Of a stretch of DNA of 64,000 nt, positions 34,597 to 42,446 are shown one piece after another; within the stretch, counting starts at the first letter, position 1; every line of letters begins with the position of its first letter. The notes under the pieces are model-generated. The model did no database searches, had not been told where the DNA came from, and saw nothing but the letters and a program-made list of their open reading frames with translations. Made by a program: the position numbers and the translations under genes. The DNA lies in the NCBI GenBank assembly GCA_016707115.1, contig JADJIH010000018.1, positions 99,215 through 163,214 on the forward strand, in the 5' to 3' direction. The stretch is from Ignavibacteriales bacterium. GTDB taxonomy: Bacteria; Bacteroidota; Ignavibacteria; Ignavibacteriales; Ignavibacteriaceae.

Positions 34597-35561
34597 TTGA
34601 TGAACAAAAAGTCATTGGTATGCTTCAGGCAAAAGCCCTTAGTTGTCTTGATGCTGATGAAAACAAAGAATTACAGGATTTTATTGATGAAGGACATGTG
34701 TTTCCATGGGATGAATTAGGAAAATTTCAAAACGTTGCTTCTCTTTTACCGCTTGCTCTTCAATTAGAATTACCTGATGCTGAACTTAAAGATCGCGTAG
34801 CATTAAAGCTTATTAAACTAAGTGAGCAATTAAGGATACAAAAAATCCTGGAAGAAGATAAGTTTGAAGTTGAAGAAGAAGCTGATGAAAATATAGATGA
34901 ATTTACAAATATTCAGGAACCATTTGTTGAGCCCCCAATAGAGATTGAAAATGAAGAACCTGTTGTTGAAGATAATTTAGTAGATCAATTAAATCCCGAA
35001 GAAACTACGTTTAATTTAGACGAAGTTGTTTTACCAGGTTATGAATCTGTTGAAACACCTAATACGGATGCAGAGGAATCATTAACAATTGAATCCCCTT
35101 TTGAAACCCTTATTGATGAATCTGAAATTGATTATCCGCAAGTTGAAGAAGTTGAAATTAGTGAAGTATTAAATGAACCTGAGATTCCACATTACGAAAA
35201 CACAGCACAATTAGTTGGTGAAGAATATTCAGAAAGCAAGCCTGCCGAAGAGTCGGAAGATTCAAACAAGCAACTAGACCTGACAAAGAAAAGTGTTGCT
35301 GAAAAAATGTTCAGAGCAATTGAGCAGGATTTTGATTCTTTAAAATTTCAATTTGAAGAAAGCGAAAGAAAAACAACTCGCGGACTTTTAATCGCATATG
35401 TGATAATCGCTGTTTTACTTGCACTACTTATTTTTTCATTCTTTAAATTCAGTTCTGATATCAACACACTTAACAATGAAGTTAAAGACTTAAAGAAAAA
35501 AGTTTCTTCTTCTTTATATGATGAACAGAAATCTAACCCCGATTATCATTTCTTTTCTTAA
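34593..35561 (+). CDS. Membrane anti-sigma-like protein, cognate of the 34021 sigma factor
   Basis: 322 residues. The N-terminal 75 residues (KALSCLDADENKELQDFI, FPWDELGKFQNVASLLPLA) resemble residues about 202-275 of the sigma-TonB fusion. A very acidic Glu/Asp-rich linker (about 90-235) follows, then an amphipathic stretch and one membrane span (LLIAYVIIAVLLALLIFSFF). A short coiled coil (DINTLNNEVKDLKKKV) lies on the far side. No HxxxCxxC zinc anti-sigma motif is present. The anti-sigma role is inferred from translational coupling, topology and the fused counterpart; the signal sensed is unknown. The last 29 bases overlap a convergent membrane protein gene. Confidence 0.72.
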   Translation: MIDEQKVIGMLQAKALSCLDADENKELQDFIDEGHVFPWDELGKFQNVASLLPLALQLELPDAELKDRVALKLIKLSEQLRIQKILEEDKFEVEEEADENIDEFTNIQEPFVEPPIEIENEEPVVEDNLVDQLNPEETTFNLDEVVLPGYESVETPNTDAEESLTIESPFETLIDESEIDYPQVEEVEISEVLNEPEIPHYENTAQLVGEEYSESKPAEESEDSNKQLDLTKKSVAEKMFRAIEQDFDSLKFQFEESERKTTRGLLIAYVIIAVLLALLIFSFFKFSSDINTLNNEVKDLKKKVSSSLYDEQKSNPDYHFFS

Positions 35562-36060
35562 AATTTTTTGCAGCCAAGAAAATTATTATTCCTAAAAATA
35601 AAATTACAATCCAGTAACTCTTTACTAAAGTTTTAACTGCTGAAAAATATAAATCTACAGTGGCTGTCCCGCGTGATATCAACAGCCAAATTCCCGCAAA
35701 TAAACTTAAGAATGAAAATATAACCGCAATACTGTTTACTTTGGTTAATAGGTTTGCGATTAATAAACTTATTCCAATAATAATAAGTGCTGATGGGACA
35801 AACACGGTTCCAAAATTTAAAATTTCAAATTGTGTAAATACAAAAAGGACTGTTCCCGTAAGGAAGAAAACGGAGCCAATTACAATTCCTACGTGATGTT
35901 GTTTTAGATAAGACGAATAAAAAAAGCTGATACCCCAAAACAGACAAGAGTAAGCCGCAATATCCATCGCACTCAGTGAAACAATTCCAAACAGACTTAG
36001 AAGTGTTGTAATGATAAAAAGTATCAGCAAATAAAAACTAACCGATCGAAAACTCATCAC
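35533..36060 (-). CDS. Small multi-span membrane protein
   Basis: 175 residues with about six short hydrophobic helices and few charges, ending in KKRNDNRG. It resembles LiaF/DUF5668-type N-terminal membrane regions, but I cannot assign a family firmly. Its start overlaps the arginase stop by four bases (36057-36060), so it is cotranscribed with arginase; it may only share the transcript. The 3' end overlaps the anti-sigma-like gene convergently by 29 bases. Confidence 0.7.
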   Translation of the reverse strand: MMSFRSVSFYLLILFIITTLLSLFGIVSLSAMDIAAYSCLFWGISFFYSSYLKQHHVGIVIGSVFFLTGTVLFVFTQFEILNFGTVFVPSALIIIGISLLIANLLTKVNSIAVIFSFLSLFAGIWLLISRGTATVDLYFSAVKTLVKSYWIVILFLGIIIFLAAKNFKKRNDNRG

Positions 36061-36980
36061 AAAATTCTTTGCCCCATACTGGATGCAATAAGATCAGCTG
36101 CAAACACAGCGCTGCTGTTACGCACATCTAATATTGGATTTACTTCTGCAATTTCTAATGAAGACATACAACCGCATTCAGCAATTGCTTCCATAAGTGA
36201 ATGAGCCTCTCTGTAGTTTAATCCTCCGGGTACGGGCGTTCCAACACCGGGGGCAAAATTCGGATCAACACTATCAACATCAAAGCTAACGTGGATATGA
36301 TCTACCTTTTCTTTGAATTGCTTTAACACGCGGCTAATAATTCTGTGAATGCCAAGTTTATCAACATCACTCATTGTGTAAACATTTACATTAAGTTTTT
36401 TAATGTTTAGTCTTTCCTGCGGATCAATACTTCTTGCGGCGATAACAGCACAGTTTTCCGGTTTTAGCTTGGGTGCAAATCCATAAAGATTAACAAGTTC
36501 TGAATAGCCCAGTCCCATCGAAGCAGCAAGCGGCATTCCGTGTATATTTCCGGATGGAGTTGTTTCATCTGTATTCATATCAGTATGTGCATCTATCCAT
36601 ATTACACCAAGCGTTAATTTATTTTTTTTACAGTAAGATGAAATACCTGCAATAGTACCAAGCGCCATTGAATGATCACCGCCGATGCAAAGCGGAAATT
36701 TCTTTTGTTCTAAAACTTTTTCAACGCGTGCTGCAAGCATTTTTGATGTCTTAAGAATTTCATCCAAATATTTAAGTTTTGGATTGGATACCTTTTGCCG
36801 TTCCATTATCTCAATATTTATATCTCCGGTATCTTCAACTTTGTAACCAAGCTGCTCAAGCTTGCTTTCCAATCCTGCAATGCGCAATGCAGAAGGACCC
36901 ATATCAACTCCGCGTCTTCCGGAACCAAGATCAATCGGAAAACCTATTACCGTAATAGTTTGCTGTTTCTCTTTATTCAT
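36057..36980 (-). CDS. rocF: Arginase
   Basis: 307 residues of the ureohydrolase fold. Manganese-binding motifs are GGDHSM, IDAHTDMN and SFDVDSVDP, and GTPVPGGLNYREAHS fits arginase rather than agmatinase (SVDP...GVGTPVPGGL). It hydrolyses arginine to ornithine and urea in the cytoplasm. No urease or ornithine-handling gene is adjacent, so its pathway role is not shown here. Agmatinase or formiminoglutamase activity is less likely. It is divergent from the SpoIID gene, with a 24-base poly-G tract in between. Confidence 0.93.
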   Translation of the reverse strand: MNKEKQQTITVIGFPIDLGSGRRGVDMGPSALRIAGLESKLEQLGYKVEDTGDINIEIMERQKVSNPKLKYLDEILKTSKMLAARVEKVLEQKKFPLCIGGDHSMALGTIAGISSYCKKNKLTLGVIWIDAHTDMNTDETTPSGNIHGMPLAASMGLGYSELVNLYGFAPKLKPENCAVIAARSIDPQERLNIKKLNVNVYTMSDVDKLGIHRIISRVLKQFKEKVDHIHVSFDVDSVDPNFAPGVGTPVPGGLNYREAHSLMEAIAECGCMSSLEIAEVNPILDVRNSSAVFAADLIASSMGQRIL

Positions 36981-37047
36981 AAAACACTTTTAAATAATGT
37001 AAAATCATTTTTATTAAGTTAAAGAGAATGAGGGAAATATTCATCTA

Positions 37048-37071
37048 GGGGGGGGGGGGGGGGGGGGGGGG
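37048..37071. repeat. 24-base poly-G homopolymer
   Basis: Twenty-four consecutive G on the plus strand in the divergent promoter region between arginase (start 36980) and the SpoIID gene (start 37166). This is extreme in DNA this AT-rich and may be a slippage-prone switch or an assembly or sequencing artefact. Confidence 0.9.
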
Positions 37072-37165
37072 TTATTTTGAAAGTTTTTACCATTCATCTT
37101 ACAATTCTTATATTTTAAGCACAAAAATTTTAAATTATTCAAAGACAATTACATCGGGCAGAACA

Positions 37166-38518
37166 ATGTTAGGATATGATCGTGAACCCTATATTAGTGT
37201 TGGAATTCTAAGCGATACTAAAATTAAATTTGAACTTTACGGTGATTTTAGTTCGTACGGCTTTAAACATTTTTTTAGCGGAAGATTTGAAGCAGAACTA
37301 ATAAATGATAGAATAGTCTGTAAAGGTGATTCTGATAAAATTGAAATAACCGATGAAATAATTTTTGAACCCCAGGAACCCGAGAATGAATCGTTTCTAA
37401 TAAGAGATGTTGTAATAGGTGTTAAGTTTCACTGGGAAAGAAAAGAAAAGCAGCGTTTTACTCACTCACTTAAGCTCATAAAAGATAATGGAAAAATTAC
37501 AGCAATTAATATCGTTCCAATTGAAAAATATTTAGTTAGTGTTATCTCATCTGAAATGAGTTCAAAATGTTCGATGCAAATGTTAAAGGCAACGGCTGTT
37601 GTTTCCAGAAGCTGGTTACTTGCTCAGATAGAAAAATCCAGAGCTATAAAATCAGAACACTCTAATTATAAAACCGTTTATGAAACAGAAGAAGAATTGA
37701 TTAGATGGTATGATCGAGAAGATCATAAGCTTTTTGATGTTTGCGCCGATGATCATTGCCAGCGTTATCAGGGCGTTACTAAAATGACTTCGGATGTTGC
37801 ACGGAAAGCAGTTGAGCAAACAGCCGGAGTGGTGTTGCTTGAAGATGATAAAATTCTTGATGCACGTTTTTCAAAATCCTGCGGCGGTATTTCGGAATCA
37901 TTTGAAAATGTGTGGGAGCCGATAAAGCATCAATCTTTAAGTGCGATTTATGATTATAAATTTATTGCCGATGATTTTGATGACAATTTTTCTAGAGAAG
38001 AAAATGCGGCAAAATGGATTAAGGGTAACCCGCCTGCCTTTTGCAATACAAGTGATCCTAAAATATTGAATCAAATTCTTTTGGATTATGATCAGGAGAC
38101 AAAAGATTTTTACAGGTGGAAAGTTGAATTTACACAAGCACAATTGTCCGATCTTATAAAGAGAAAAAGCGGAATTGATTTTGGATTAATAAAAGATCTT
38201 ATCCCTGTTGAAAGAGGTTTTTCTTCACGACTCGTTAAACTTAAAATTGTTGGAACAAATAAAACTTTAACAATAGGAAAAGAGCTTGAGATTAGAAGAA
38301 CACTTTCCGAAACTCATCTTTATAGTTCTGCATTTATTGTTGAGAAGTTTGGAGAAGTTGACGGAGTTCCGGAAAAGTTTCTTTTGCGCGGCGCAGGATG
38401 GGGTCATGGTGTTGGGCTTTGCCAGATTGGCGCTGCCGTTATGGCAGAACAAGGCTATCAGTTTGATGAGATTGCTATTCATTACTTCAAAGGCGCGAAG
38501 CTTAAAAAGATTTATTAA
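37166..38518 (+). CDS. SpoIID/LytB-domain protein
   Basis: 450 residues with the SpoIID domain (VPIEKYLVSVISSEMSSKCS, LKATAVVSRSWLLAQ, SCGGISESFENVWEP, GWGHGVGLCQIGAAVMAEQG). SpoIID is a peptidoglycan lytic transglycosylase in sporulating Firmicutes, while LytB is an amidase enhancer. In this non-sporulating relative it probably remodels the wall or acts on glycans. No clear signal peptide is seen at the N-terminus (MLGYDREPYISVGIL), so the location is uncertain. It is first of three tightly spaced plus-strand genes with GT4 and DUF4922. Confidence 0.9.
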   Translation: MLGYDREPYISVGILSDTKIKFELYGDFSSYGFKHFFSGRFEAELINDRIVCKGDSDKIEITDEIIFEPQEPENESFLIRDVVIGVKFHWERKEKQRFTHSLKLIKDNGKITAINIVPIEKYLVSVISSEMSSKCSMQMLKATAVVSRSWLLAQIEKSRAIKSEHSNYKTVYETEEELIRWYDREDHKLFDVCADDHCQRYQGVTKMTSDVARKAVEQTAGVVLLEDDKILDARFSKSCGGISESFENVWEPIKHQSLSAIYDYKFIADDFDDNFSREENAAKWIKGNPPAFCNTSDPKILNQILLDYDQETKDFYRWKVEFTQAQLSDLIKRKSGIDFGLIKDLIPVERGFSSRLVKLKIVGTNKTLTIGKELEIRRTLSETHLYSSAFIVEKFGEVDGVPEKFLLRGAGWGHGVGLCQIGAAVMAEQGYQFDEIAIHYFKGAKLKKIY

Positions 38519-38527
38519 GAAGGCAGA

Positions 38528-39643
38528 ATGAAAATTCTTTATTCCTGTTTATCAAGAAGCTGGGGCGGAATGGAAATGATTACTCTTATTTTCATTCGCA
38601 AGCTGATTGAAAGAAAATATCAAGTTGAACTGCTTTGTGTTAAAGAATCCAGAATGCACATTGAAGCAAATAATCTTGGATTGATTATTCATCCTGTTAA
38701 AGCCTCCGGGTATTTTCACCCAGCCGCAATATTCAAGATAGCATCTCTGATTAAAAAAAATAATTATAAACTGGTTCATACCCAGGCATCTAAAGATCTT
38801 TGGCTTCTTGTTCCGGCATTAAAAATAGCTTCGTCAAAAATTCCATTATTTTTAACAAAGCAGATGGGCTCGTTTATTGTTAAAAAAGATTATCTGCACA
38901 GATTTCTCTATCAGCGTGTAACAAAAGCCTTTGCAATAAGCACAGTAATTAAAAACAACCTTCTTGAAACAACTCCATTACAGGCAAACAAAATTGAATT
39001 GCTGTATAACGCTGTGGATGTTAAAAAGTTTGATCCTGCAAAAGCTGATCGAAATAAAGTTAGAAAAGAGTTTAACATTGCTGAGGATGAAATTGTAATT
39101 GGAATGATTGCAAGATTTAGTCCGGGCAAAGGCCACGAAGAATTTTTGCAATCCGCAAGAACACTTTCATCAAAACATAAGAACTTAAAATTTATTGTGG
39201 TTGGTGAAGCAAGCCGTGGTGAAGATGAATATGCGAACAGTATAAAAAATTTGGCGGATAAGCTGGGGATTACAAATATTATCTTTGCCGGATTCCGCAG
39301 CGATACACCGGACGTTCTATCCGCGTTTGATATTTTTATTTTTCCTTCTCACGCAGAGGCTTTTGGCATTGCACTTATTGAAGCAATGGCAATGGAAAGA
39401 GCATCTGTTTGTGCTAATGCTGATGGCGTGCTTGATATTGCCGTTGATGATGTAACTAATTTATTATTCCAGAATAAAAACGCTGAAGATCTTGCAAGCA
39501 AAACAGAACTGCTTATAAATGATGGGAATAAAAGATTACAAATGGGCAAAGCGGCCAGAGAACGTGTTCTAAAAGTATTTAATCTTGAAATTATAACAGA
39601 TAAAACGATTGAGTTTTATAATAAGTCTTTAAATAACAATTAG
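38528..39643 (+). CDS. Glycosyltransferase family 4
   Basis: 371 residues with two Rossmann domains. The N-terminal SRSWGGMEMITLIFIRKL is the acceptor-side opening. IARFSPGKGHEEFLQSA is a common nucleotide-binding opening of the C-terminal half. FPSHAEAFGIALIEAMAMER contains the EX7E-type motif of retaining GT4 enzymes. It adds a sugar to a lipid or glycan; donor and acceptor are unknown. It is located ten bases after the SpoIID gene and seven before the DUF4922 gene, suggesting one pathway, perhaps surface or wall glycan. Confidence 0.93.
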   Translation: MKILYSCLSRSWGGMEMITLIFIRKLIERKYQVELLCVKESRMHIEANNLGLIIHPVKASGYFHPAAIFKIASLIKKNNYKLVHTQASKDLWLLVPALKIASSKIPLFLTKQMGSFIVKKDYLHRFLYQRVTKAFAISTVIKNNLLETTPLQANKIELLYNAVDVKKFDPAKADRNKVRKEFNIAEDEIVIGMIARFSPGKGHEEFLQSARTLSSKHKNLKFIVVGEASRGEDEYANSIKNLADKLGITNIIFAGFRSDTPDVLSAFDIFIFPSHAEAFGIALIEAMAMERASVCANADGVLDIAVDDVTNLLFQNKNAEDLASKTELLINDGNKRLQMGKAARERVLKVFNLEIITDKTIEFYNKSLNNN

Positions 39644-39649
39644 TGTTGT

Positions 39650-40651
39650 ATGAAAATTTTATCTGATGACCAGTTAATATTAAACCTTGTTGAAGAAAAC
39701 AATTATTCAGATGCTGCGGCGCGATTGTCTGAAATCCAGAAAGAGCAATGGCCAATGCTTAGCGCGGGATTCAAATCACTGGAGACTGTTAAATCAAAGT
39801 CGTTTCAGTTTGATGGATATAAAATAAAAGCACAGTTTAATGCAGGACGAATGACTTCAACATCCGCAAAGGTTGATCCGAAATCTATAAGCGAAAGAAA
39901 ATGTTTTTTATGCGAAGAAAATCTTCCTGCTGAGCAAAAAGGAATTTTATATAATGATAATTACGTAATTCTTTGTAACCCATTTCCAATTTTTCCAACG
40001 CACTTTACTTTAACGCATAAAGAACACACACAGCAAAGGATTATTGATACTTTTTCTGATATGCTGGATTTGAGTAAAGATCTTTCTAAACATTATTCGG
40101 TTATTTATAATGGACCAAGATGCGGAGCTTCTGCGCCGGACCATTTGCATTTTCAAGCGGGCAATAAATTCTTTATGCCGATTGATGATGAATTCCACCA
40201 GATAAAGAATGAATACGGTAAAGTGATTTATGAAAATGATGATTTATCTTTTTATGCAATTGATGATGGAGTGAGAAAATTTGTTTCGATTGAAAGTTTA
40301 GATAAAGAATTGGTTGTAAATACTTTTAATAAGTTTTATAAAACTTATTCTGAGTTGATGAATGAAGAACAGGAACCAATGATAAATCTTGTTTCTTTTT
40401 ATGAAGAAGAATATGGATGGCGGATAATTATATTCCTAAGAGCAAAACACCGCCCCGCAGTTTTCTTTGCTGAAGATGAAAGTAAAATGCTGGTTAGTCC
40501 TGCGGCAATAGATTTAGGCGGAGTTTGTGTTTTCCCTCGTGAAGATGATTTTAACCGCATAACAAAAGAAATGATTGCAGATATATTTAAAGAAGTTTTT
40601 ATTGATGCGAAAAAATTAGACTCGCTGGTTAGAAAGCTTAGCTTGGTTTAA
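39650..40651 (+). CDS. DUF4922/HIT-superfamily nucleotidyltransferase-like protein
   Basis: 333 residues. CGASAPDHLHFQAGN contains the HxHxQ of the GalT/HIT superfamily, and CFLCEENLPAEQ is an N-terminal Cys pair. NPFPIFPTHFTLTHKEHTQQ is the conserved FPI...H block of ATP adenylyltransferase, Ap4A phosphorylase and GDP-galactose phosphorylase-like enzymes. This is the DUF4922 family of Bacteroidota. It probably moves a nucleotidyl group on a sugar phosphate or dinucleotide, but the exact substrate is not evident. It ends the SpoIID/GT4 cluster. Confidence 0.87.
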   Translation: MKILSDDQLILNLVEENNYSDAAARLSEIQKEQWPMLSAGFKSLETVKSKSFQFDGYKIKAQFNAGRMTSTSAKVDPKSISERKCFLCEENLPAEQKGILYNDNYVILCNPFPIFPTHFTLTHKEHTQQRIIDTFSDMLDLSKDLSKHYSVIYNGPRCGASAPDHLHFQAGNKFFMPIDDEFHQIKNEYGKVIYENDDLSFYAIDDGVRKFVSIESLDKELVVNTFNKFYKTYSELMNEEQEPMINLVSFYEEEYGWRIIIFLRAKHRPAVFFAEDESKMLVSPAAIDLGGVCVFPREDDFNRITKEMIADIFKEVFIDAKKLDSLVRKLSLV

Positions 40652-41057
40652 TATAGTTCAAGAATCTTATTATATATTTGTAGGACATGACACCCAAAAT
40701 GATAGAAATGGAATTAAATTAAAAACCTATAAGATCTGTACAGATAAATAAATACTGGTGGATTGAGTTTTCTTTTTTTTTTAGTCTCAATTAATTTTTT
40801 CAGGTTCATCGGTTGATTTAGTATTAAGGGCAAATATTTTTTTTTTTTTTTTAGCTTATCGATTTTTGTTTATGTTTTTTAATTATTTATATGCTTTATC
40901 AATAATATTTGCTTTTTGAATCGATGGTTATGAATTTAATAAGGAGTGGCACACAGCATTACGAGTGGCTAATGGTACAAAATTAAATTATTTGAAATTC
41001 AGAATATCATTGTAGCAGATGAATATTAATCTTGTAAAAAGTATGGAGGTAAACTCT
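40652..41057. other. 406-base gene-free region with T tracts
   Basis: No ORF or RNA gene is seen. The region contains T runs at 40773-40782 (10) and 40837-40852 (16). A weak inverted repeat (ATTGAG...CTCAAT) flanks the first run and could serve as a terminator for the plus-strand cluster. Nothing else is recognised. Confidence 0.6.
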
Positions 41058-42332
41058 TTAAATTAATGCAAAGAAAAAAACGAGAATTGAAATTTTATTC
41101 AAGGAACAATAAATTGTATAAATATAACTTCTTTGCCTAAGCGACAGGTAAAAGGCCAAAGATATATAATAATTGCACACATTATCTTTTTCCTGGCTCA
41201 TCAAGTGTTCAAAGAATTTCATATTTGGTGAGGTGGAGTTTGAGATTATAATTTTTATTATTGCTGTTAGAGGAACAGAGAGAAGCATTCCTACAATTCC
41301 CCAAATGTAGCCCCACACCAAAACAGAAAGCAAAATTAATAACGGGTTTAAATTTAAGCGTTTGCCAAGAATCATCGGTTCGGCTACGTTAAATGCAAGT
41401 GTTTGTATTCCCGCCATTAAAGCAAGTACAAGAATCATTGTTCCAACAGAATCAAACTGAACGAGCGAAAACAGAACCGGAAACACCAGCGCAATAGCAG
41501 AACCAATTGTTGGAATGAAATTGAAAAGGAAAACAAACAATCCCCAAACTATAGGAAAATCAACACCAATAATTGATAAAACAATTGTTGTGATAATACC
41601 CGCAATAAGATTAACACCAACCTTTGCAATTATATAACGCTGTATTTGTTCGGTTATCTTTTTAAAAGTTGTTTCAAGCTGCTGATCACGTAATTGTCTT
41701 TGCTGATGAAATTCATCTAAAATGTTTTGCTCATCGATAGTTGAATCTGTGTTATCTATTTCTTCTTTAGCTTTAGCTAATTCGGGAGTAAGCTTTTTGT
41801 AAACATATCTGTGCTTAATTGCGTTGTAAATTGTTTCGTTACCGGAAAGAACAAATAAGAAAAAGAATAACACAAACAATACACTTCCAAGCAATGAAAC
41901 TGTTGAAGAAAAAATTCCACCCGCGATGTTTTCTAAATTTAATTTTGCAATCAGATGTTCAAATGAAAAATCTGTAAAGAATGGATCAGTTAAACCCCAT
42001 GAGGCTGAGGTAGCTTTTACCATATTGCTGAGTTTTTCACCATAAACAGGCAGACCTTCGCTAAATTGCAAAAAAGAATCAACAACAATTCTTCCAACTC
42101 CATATAATAAACCAAAAATTATGGCGAGATCAATTAGAGTAACAAACAACATGGGGACTTTTTTATTATCCAGCCAGTTATTAAATGGAGAAAAAACAAA
42201 GAAAAGAAAAATTGCAATTACCAAAGGAATGAAAATACTGCTAAGTTCTCTTAGTACAATTGCAATTACAACCAATCCGATAATTGTAATAAAAAATTTT
42301 ATTGTTCCGTCTGCTTGTATTTTTTGTGACAT
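41058..42332 (-). CDS. AI-2E/PerM-family transporter with odd C-terminal tail
   Basis: 424 residues with about eight membrane helices, of the AI-2E exporter/PerM family (IRFF...FSPFNNWLDNKKVPM; IWGLFVFLFNFIPTIGSAIA; LNPLLILLSVLVWGYIWG). The family also includes Na+/H+ antiporters and permeases of unclear cargo, so the substrate is not assignable. The typical family end is reached at FFEHLMSQEK. The frame then continues for about 40 residues of unrelated sequence (NVCNYYISLAFYLSL). A one-base change in the run of five T at 41187-41191 would give a stop at 41182-41184, so the tail may reflect a frameshift. Confidence 0.88.
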   Translation of the reverse strand: MSQKIQADGTIKFFITIIGLVVIAIVLRELSSIFIPLVIAIFLFFVFSPFNNWLDNKKVPMLFVTLIDLAIIFGLLYGVGRIVVDSFLQFSEGLPVYGEKLSNMVKATSASWGLTDPFFTDFSFEHLIAKLNLENIAGGIFSSTVSLLGSVLFVLFFFLFVLSGNETIYNAIKHRYVYKKLTPELAKAKEEIDNTDSTIDEQNILDEFHQQRQLRDQQLETTFKKITEQIQRYIIAKVGVNLIAGIITTIVLSIIGVDFPIVWGLFVFLFNFIPTIGSAIALVFPVLFSLVQFDSVGTMILVLALMAGIQTLAFNVAEPMILGKRLNLNPLLILLSVLVWGYIWGIVGMLLSVPLTAIIKIIISNSTSPNMKFFEHLMSQEKDNVCNYYISLAFYLSLRQRSYIYTIYCSLNKISILVFFFALI

Positions 42333-42360
42333 TTATTTTATACTTTTATTTTAACACAAC

Positions 42361-42438
42361 GTCACACTGAGCGAAGTCGAAGTGTGACAATCTTTATCAA
42401 GTTCAGTCTTCGACAATCCACCGTGGCGGACAGACTGA
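42361..42438. repeat. Intergenic palindromic elements, GTCACACT type and a second hairpin
   Basis: The stem GTCACACT/AGTGTGAC (42361-42368 and 42381-42388) recurs at 6433 and 56431. A second inverted repeat, TCAGTCT/AGACTGA (42403-42409 and 42432-42438), follows. Both lie between the AI-2E transporter start and the DUF885 stop. Confidence 0.75.
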
Positions 42439-42446
42439 AAGTTACT

